Assembly: GCA_902782655.1 (NCBI GenBank)
Contig: CACZNY010000174.1
Location: forward strand, 1 to 9,364
Length of the DNA stretch: 9,364 nucleotides
Source of the DNA: an uncultured Lachnospiraceae bacterium
Lineage (GTDB): Bacteria > Bacillota > Clostridia > Lachnospirales > Lachnospiraceae
Direction: 5' to 3'
The notes under the pieces are model-generated. The model ran no database searches. It worked only from the letters and a program-made list of their open reading frames with translations, and was not told where the DNA came from. Both the position numbers and the translations under genes were made by a program. Position 1 is the stretch's first letter; every line of letters starts with the position of its first letter. Positions 6,793 to 9,364 of this stretch are shown here, piece by piece.

Positions 6793-8970
6793 ATGAGTTG
6801 GTTTGACGAGCAGATAAAGCTGAGAAAGCATAATGATGACAGGCAGTTCGCCGGAGCCTTTGCGCGTATGGCATCGGCTGTCATGGGTGAGCGCATCATT
6901 AATTCCTATGTGGACAGCAGCACCCTTACAAAAAATGCCATCGAGGATGTGCTGAAGAGCTTTCATTTAAGACCCGGAAGAGTGCCGGATAATGTGGAGG
7001 ATCCCGAGGAGCAGCTTGAGTATATGCTCAGACCCCATGGGATAATGTACAGGAGGGTGAAGCTTACCAGGGGCTGGTACAAGGATGCATACGGAGCAAT
7101 GCTGGCCAGAAGATCTGATGACCATACTGCGGTGGCTCTCATCCAGAACGGCAGATCGTATTATACCTTCTATGATACACATGAGGGCAGGACGAGACGG
7201 GTGGACGCGGCTGCGGCGGGACTCTTTGATGAGGATGCCATCTGCTTTTACAGACCGCTCCCTTTGAAATCCCTGACGATAAAGGATTTCATGGCGTACA
7301 TGATGAAGACTGTTTCCACATTGGATGAGGCTATGCTGATAGCAGCGGCTGCGATCGTGGCGCTGATAGGGATGCTGCTCCCGAAATTCCAGAACCTTCT
7401 CTTCAAGACTGTCATGACAAAGGGGAATGTGGATGTTCTTTTTGCGGCAGCGGGCTTCCTGTTGTCCTTCTCTGTCACCCTGAGCCTATTTACGGTGGTG
7501 AAAACGATGATCCTGAACCGGATCATGACCAAGACCACGTTTTCCGTCGAAGCAGCAGTAATGATGAGGGTGCTTTCCATGCCGGCAGATTTCTTCCATG
7601 ACCACGGCACCGGCGAGCTGGCGCAGAGAGTCCAGTATATGAGCGGACTCTGCGAGGCCATTATGAACGTGATATTTTCCACCGGTCTTACGGCTCTGCT
7701 GTCCCTCGTGTATGTGGTTCAGATACGAACCTTTGCGCCGAAGCTCATGTGGCCGGCCATAATCATACTGCTTGTGACCGTAGTCCTGACCGTCGCTCTT
7801 TCCTTCCTGTCTGTAAGGATCTCAAGGGAAAGGATGGAGAAGGGGACAAAGGTTTCCAACCTGTCCTACGCCATTATAAGCGGATTGCAGAAGATCAAGC
7901 TGTCCGGCTCGGAGAAAAGGGCTTTTGCCAAGTGGGCAGGGGTCTACTCTGAAGAAGCCTCTCTGGAGTATGACCTTCCCTGGTACCTGATGATCGCCGG
8001 AACGATACCTGCGGCAGTGGGTATAGTCGGAACCATAATATTATATTGGCTTGCCATTGAATCACACGTGTCGGCAGCTGATTATTTTTCCTTCAATACT
8101 GCCTTCGGCATGGTGATGGCAGCTTTCCAGGCGATGGCCGGCATAGCGACGGTCATGGCGCAGATAAAGGCGATCCTTGACCTGGCGAAGCCTATCATGG
8201 AGATTGAGCCGGAGATATCTGAGGAGAAGGAGGTAGTATCACGTGTCTCCGGAACCATAGAGCTTGCTCATGTTTCCTTCAGGTATGACGAGGGAATGCC
8301 CTACGTATTACATGATCTGAGCCTGAAGATAAGAGCAGGGCAGTATGTAGCCATAGTGGGCCGGACAGGCTGCGGCAAGTCGACTCTCATGCGGCTGCTG
8401 CTTGGATTCGAGACTCCGCAGAAGGGCGCTATATACTATGACGGAAAGGATATAAGGAAGCTTGATATGAAGTCCCTGAGACGTAAGCTTGGAGTCGTGA
8501 TGCAGAATGGAAGGCTTATAGCCGGAAGCATATACGAGAACGTGGCCATTGCCTGCCCCAATCTTACCCTCGATGAGGCCTGGACTGCCTGTGAGCTTGC
8601 GGGCATCGCGGAGGATATACGCCAGATGCCCATGGGGATGCATACCATGGTGGCAGAGGGAAACGGCGGAATATCAGGAGGACAGAGGCAGAGGCTCATG
8701 ATAGCAAGGGCTATAGCCGGCAGGCCGCGCATACTGATGTTTGATGAGGCGACCTCGGCTCTCGACAATAAGACGCAGAAGCAGGTCACAGAGGCTCTTG
8801 ATGCCCTTAAATGCACAAGGATAGTGATCGCGCACCGCCTGTCCACCATAAGGCAGTGTGACCGTATCCTTGTCCTGGATGGCGGAAATATCATAGAAGA
8901 CGGTACCTACGAGGAGCTGATAAATGCCGGCGGATATTTCGCAGAGCTGGTTGAGAGACAGAGAGTTTAA
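6793..8970 (+). CDS. NHLM-type bacteriocin ABC transporter, ATP-binding protein without peptidase
   Basis: The 725-residue product is a full membrane-plus-ATPase half transporter. Its N-terminal 170 residues are not a C39 peptidase. The opening MSWFDEQIKLRKHNDD and the segment AVALIQNGRSYYTFYD...AICFYRPLP match the characteristic N-terminal region of the second ABC protein of NHLM systems. Membrane segments lie at about 182-205, 214-240, 295-312, 319-341, 397-424 and 430-457. The ATPase has Walker A GRTGCGKS at 523-530, signature SGGQRQR from 628, Walker B FDEATSALD with D651-E652, and switch H681, so both ATPases of the locus look active. It starts 8 bases after the C39 transporter stop with only a weak GATGAG ribosome-binding site, again suggesting coupling. 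It could form a heterodimer with the peptidase protein, or a second transporter of the same route; the sequence does not decide. Exporting modified or unmodified peptide is the family role. Confidence 0.92.
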   Translation: MSWFDEQIKLRKHNDDRQFAGAFARMASAVMGERIINSYVDSSTLTKNAIEDVLKSFHLRPGRVPDNVEDPEEQLEYMLRPHGIMYRRVKLTRGWYKDAYGAMLARRSDDHTAVALIQNGRSYYTFYDTHEGRTRRVDAAAAGLFDEDAICFYRPLPLKSLTIKDFMAYMMKTVSTLDEAMLIAAAAIVALIGMLLPKFQNLLFKTVMTKGNVDVLFAAAGFLLSFSVTLSLFTVVKTMILNRIMTKTTFSVEAAVMMRVLSMPADFFHDHGTGELAQRVQYMSGLCEAIMNVIFSTGLTALLSLVYVVQIRTFAPKLMWPAIIILLVTVVLTVALSFLSVRISRERMEKGTKVSNLSYAIISGLQKIKLSGSEKRAFAKWAGVYSEEASLEYDLPWYLMIAGTIPAAVGIVGTIILYWLAIESHVSAADYFSFNTAFGMVMAAFQAMAGIATVMAQIKAILDLAKPIMEIEPEISEEKEVVSRVSGTIELAHVSFRYDEGMPYVLHDLSLKIRAGQYVAIVGRTGCGKSTLMRLLLGFETPQKGAIYYDGKDIRKLDMKSLRRKLGVVMQNGRLIAGSIYENVAIACPNLTLDEAWTACELAGIAEDIRQMPMGMHTMVAEGNGGISGGQRQRLMIARAIAGRPRILMFDEATSALDNKTQKQVTEALDALKCTRIVIAHRLSTIRQCDRILVLDGGNIIEDGTYEELINAGGYFAELVERQRV

Positions 8971-8976
8971 AAATAA

Positions 8977-9007
8977 TTGCCATATTCTGATCCCGTTCGT
9001 ATATAAT
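8977..9007 (+). promoter_or_regulatory. Predicted sigma-A-type promoter of the leader-peptide gene
   Basis: TATAAT at 9002-9007 is a perfect -10 box. TTGCCA at 8977-8982 matches five of six -35 bases but is 19 bases away; TATATA at 9000-9005 gives the ideal 17-base spacing with a weaker -10. The flanking sequence upstream is AT-rich. A start near 9013-9015 would give an untranslated leader of about 65 bases. This suggests the peptide is transcribed separately from the exporter operon, as is common where precursor peptide is needed in excess. Confidence 0.6.
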
Positions 9008-9020
9008 AATAGAGACGGGA
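8991..9020. repeat. Inverted repeat flanking the -10 box (possible operator)
   Basis: TCCCGT at 8991-8996 and ACGGGA at 9015-9020 are exact inverted copies separated by 18 bases, with centres 24 bases apart. They bracket the -10 box and the expected transcription start. A second pair, CGTAT at 8998-9002 and ATACG at 9021-9025, is offset from the first. The arrangement would suit a dimeric repressor or activator, but six-base arms can arise by chance. It is not a good terminator because no U tract follows. Confidence 0.35.
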
Positions 9021-9066
9021 ATACGTCATCATAATAAAGAATATGCAAAAGAATATTTACTTTTGA

Positions 9067-9072
9067 AAGGAG
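9067..9072 (+). promoter_or_regulatory. Ribosome-binding site that decides the peptide start
   Basis: AAGGAG lies 7 bases before the ATG at 9080 and only 1 base before the in-frame ATG at 9074. Normal spacing therefore favours 9080, giving a peptide beginning MADNIKKLS rather than MKMADNIKK. Confidence 0.75.
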
Positions 9073-9079
9073 AATGAAA

Positions 9080-9337
9080 ATGGCAGACAATATCAAAAAG
9101 CTTAGCACAGACGAGCTGGATGCGGTTAATGGAGGTGTTTTGTTCAATGCGAGCAGGATACAGGGCTCAGATCCCAACAGACCGTGGGAGGTTCTCGATG
9201 ATCGCGGCAATGTCATAACCTACAACGGACAGGAGCTCAGATTTGCTTCAAGGGATGATGCAGTGGCTGCAGCGGCCAGAGCCGGAGCAAGCTGGAACGA
9301 GGTTGACTGGGGCTGGGTACAGGATCGCAGAAGGTAA
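9080..9337 (+). CDS. Double-glycine leader peptide, probable secreted bacteriocin-like or signalling peptide
   Basis: The 85-residue product is the likely substrate of the upstream exporter. The first 19 residues form a classical GG leader: relative to the cut, L8 is at -12, E12 at -8, L13 at -7, V16 at -4 and Gly-Gly at -2/-1 (LSTDELDAVNGG). The predicted mature part is 66 residues, starting VLFNASRIQG. It has no Cys, Lys, His or Met, nine Arg, ten acidic residues and four Trp, and ends QDRRR. The section PWEVLDDRGNVITY, then ELRFAS, then DDAVAAAARAG looks like a beta hairpin followed by a helix, so it may be a small folded domain rather than a membrane-active cationic helix. There are no Cys for lanthionine, sactionine or disulfide bonds, and no modification enzyme is in view. 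It has its own promoter 103 bases downstream of the exporter genes. Function (antimicrobial, signal or other) is not established; I do not recognise the core. Confidence 0.85.
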   Translation: MADNIKKLSTDELDAVNGGVLFNASRIQGSDPNRPWEVLDDRGNVITYNGQELRFASRDDAVAAAARAGASWNEVDWGWVQDRRR

Positions 9338-9364
9338 GAAGAACAGTCAGGAAGAGATGTATAA

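Noticed and set aside
9074..9079. Upstream ATG at 9074 as start of the leader peptide.
   Set aside because: It is only 1 base from AAGGAG, whereas ATG 9080 has normal 7-base spacing; either start leaves the same leader motif and core.
9349..9364. Possible start of another gene: AGGA at 9349-9352 followed by ATG at 9357.
   Set aside because: Only two codons and a fragment remain before the window ends, so there is no coding evidence; the spacing is short.

Overview
The window looks like a chromosomal segment from a Bacillota species, most likely a Lachnospiraceae-type clostridium. The pointers are Shine-Dalgarno-led genes of roughly balanced GC, heavy use of ATA (Ile) and AGG/AGA (Arg) codons, a Gram-positive-style bacteriocin export locus, and the protein families present. 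The taxonomic call is inference from codon use and gene content. Every supported gene is on the + strand, and coding is nearly continuous. No RNA genes, insertion sequences, CRISPR arrays or origins were seen. No stretch over 300 bases lacks a gene.

Positions 1-3120 hold the end of a surface or exopolysaccharide cluster. It contains the 3' part of a family-2 glycosyltransferase whose second domain is reduced, a complete rhamnosyltransferase-like GT2, and a polyprenyl-phosphate glycosylphosphotransferase of the kind that loads the first sugar on undecaprenyl phosphate. A DHH/DHHA1 phosphoesterase (3140-4060) follows after 19 bases and may be co-transcribed.

Positions 4138-8970 hold a compact three-gene export operon of the NHLM (nitrile hydratase leader microcin) type: a very short HlyD-like secretion protein, a C39 peptidase/ABC transporter with complete catalytic residues, and a second ABC transporter with the non-peptidase N-terminal domain typical of this system. 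The first two genes overlap by 11 bases and the third follows after 8.

After a 103-base AT-rich gap with a good sigma-A-type promoter lies a small gene (9080-9337). It encodes an 85-residue peptide with a textbook double-glycine leader (LSTDELDAVNGG) and a Cys-free, Trp- and Arg-rich 66-residue core. The likely scheme is that the C39 transporter cuts the leader after Gly-Gly and exports the core, with the second ABC protein and the short adaptor completing the machine. No modification enzyme, immunity gene or regulator is visible here; they may lie beyond 9364 or be absent. The most interesting points are the unusual core peptide, the pairing of an NHLM exporter with a short classical GG leader, the miniaturised adaptor, and the separate promoter with an inverted repeat flanking its -10 box.
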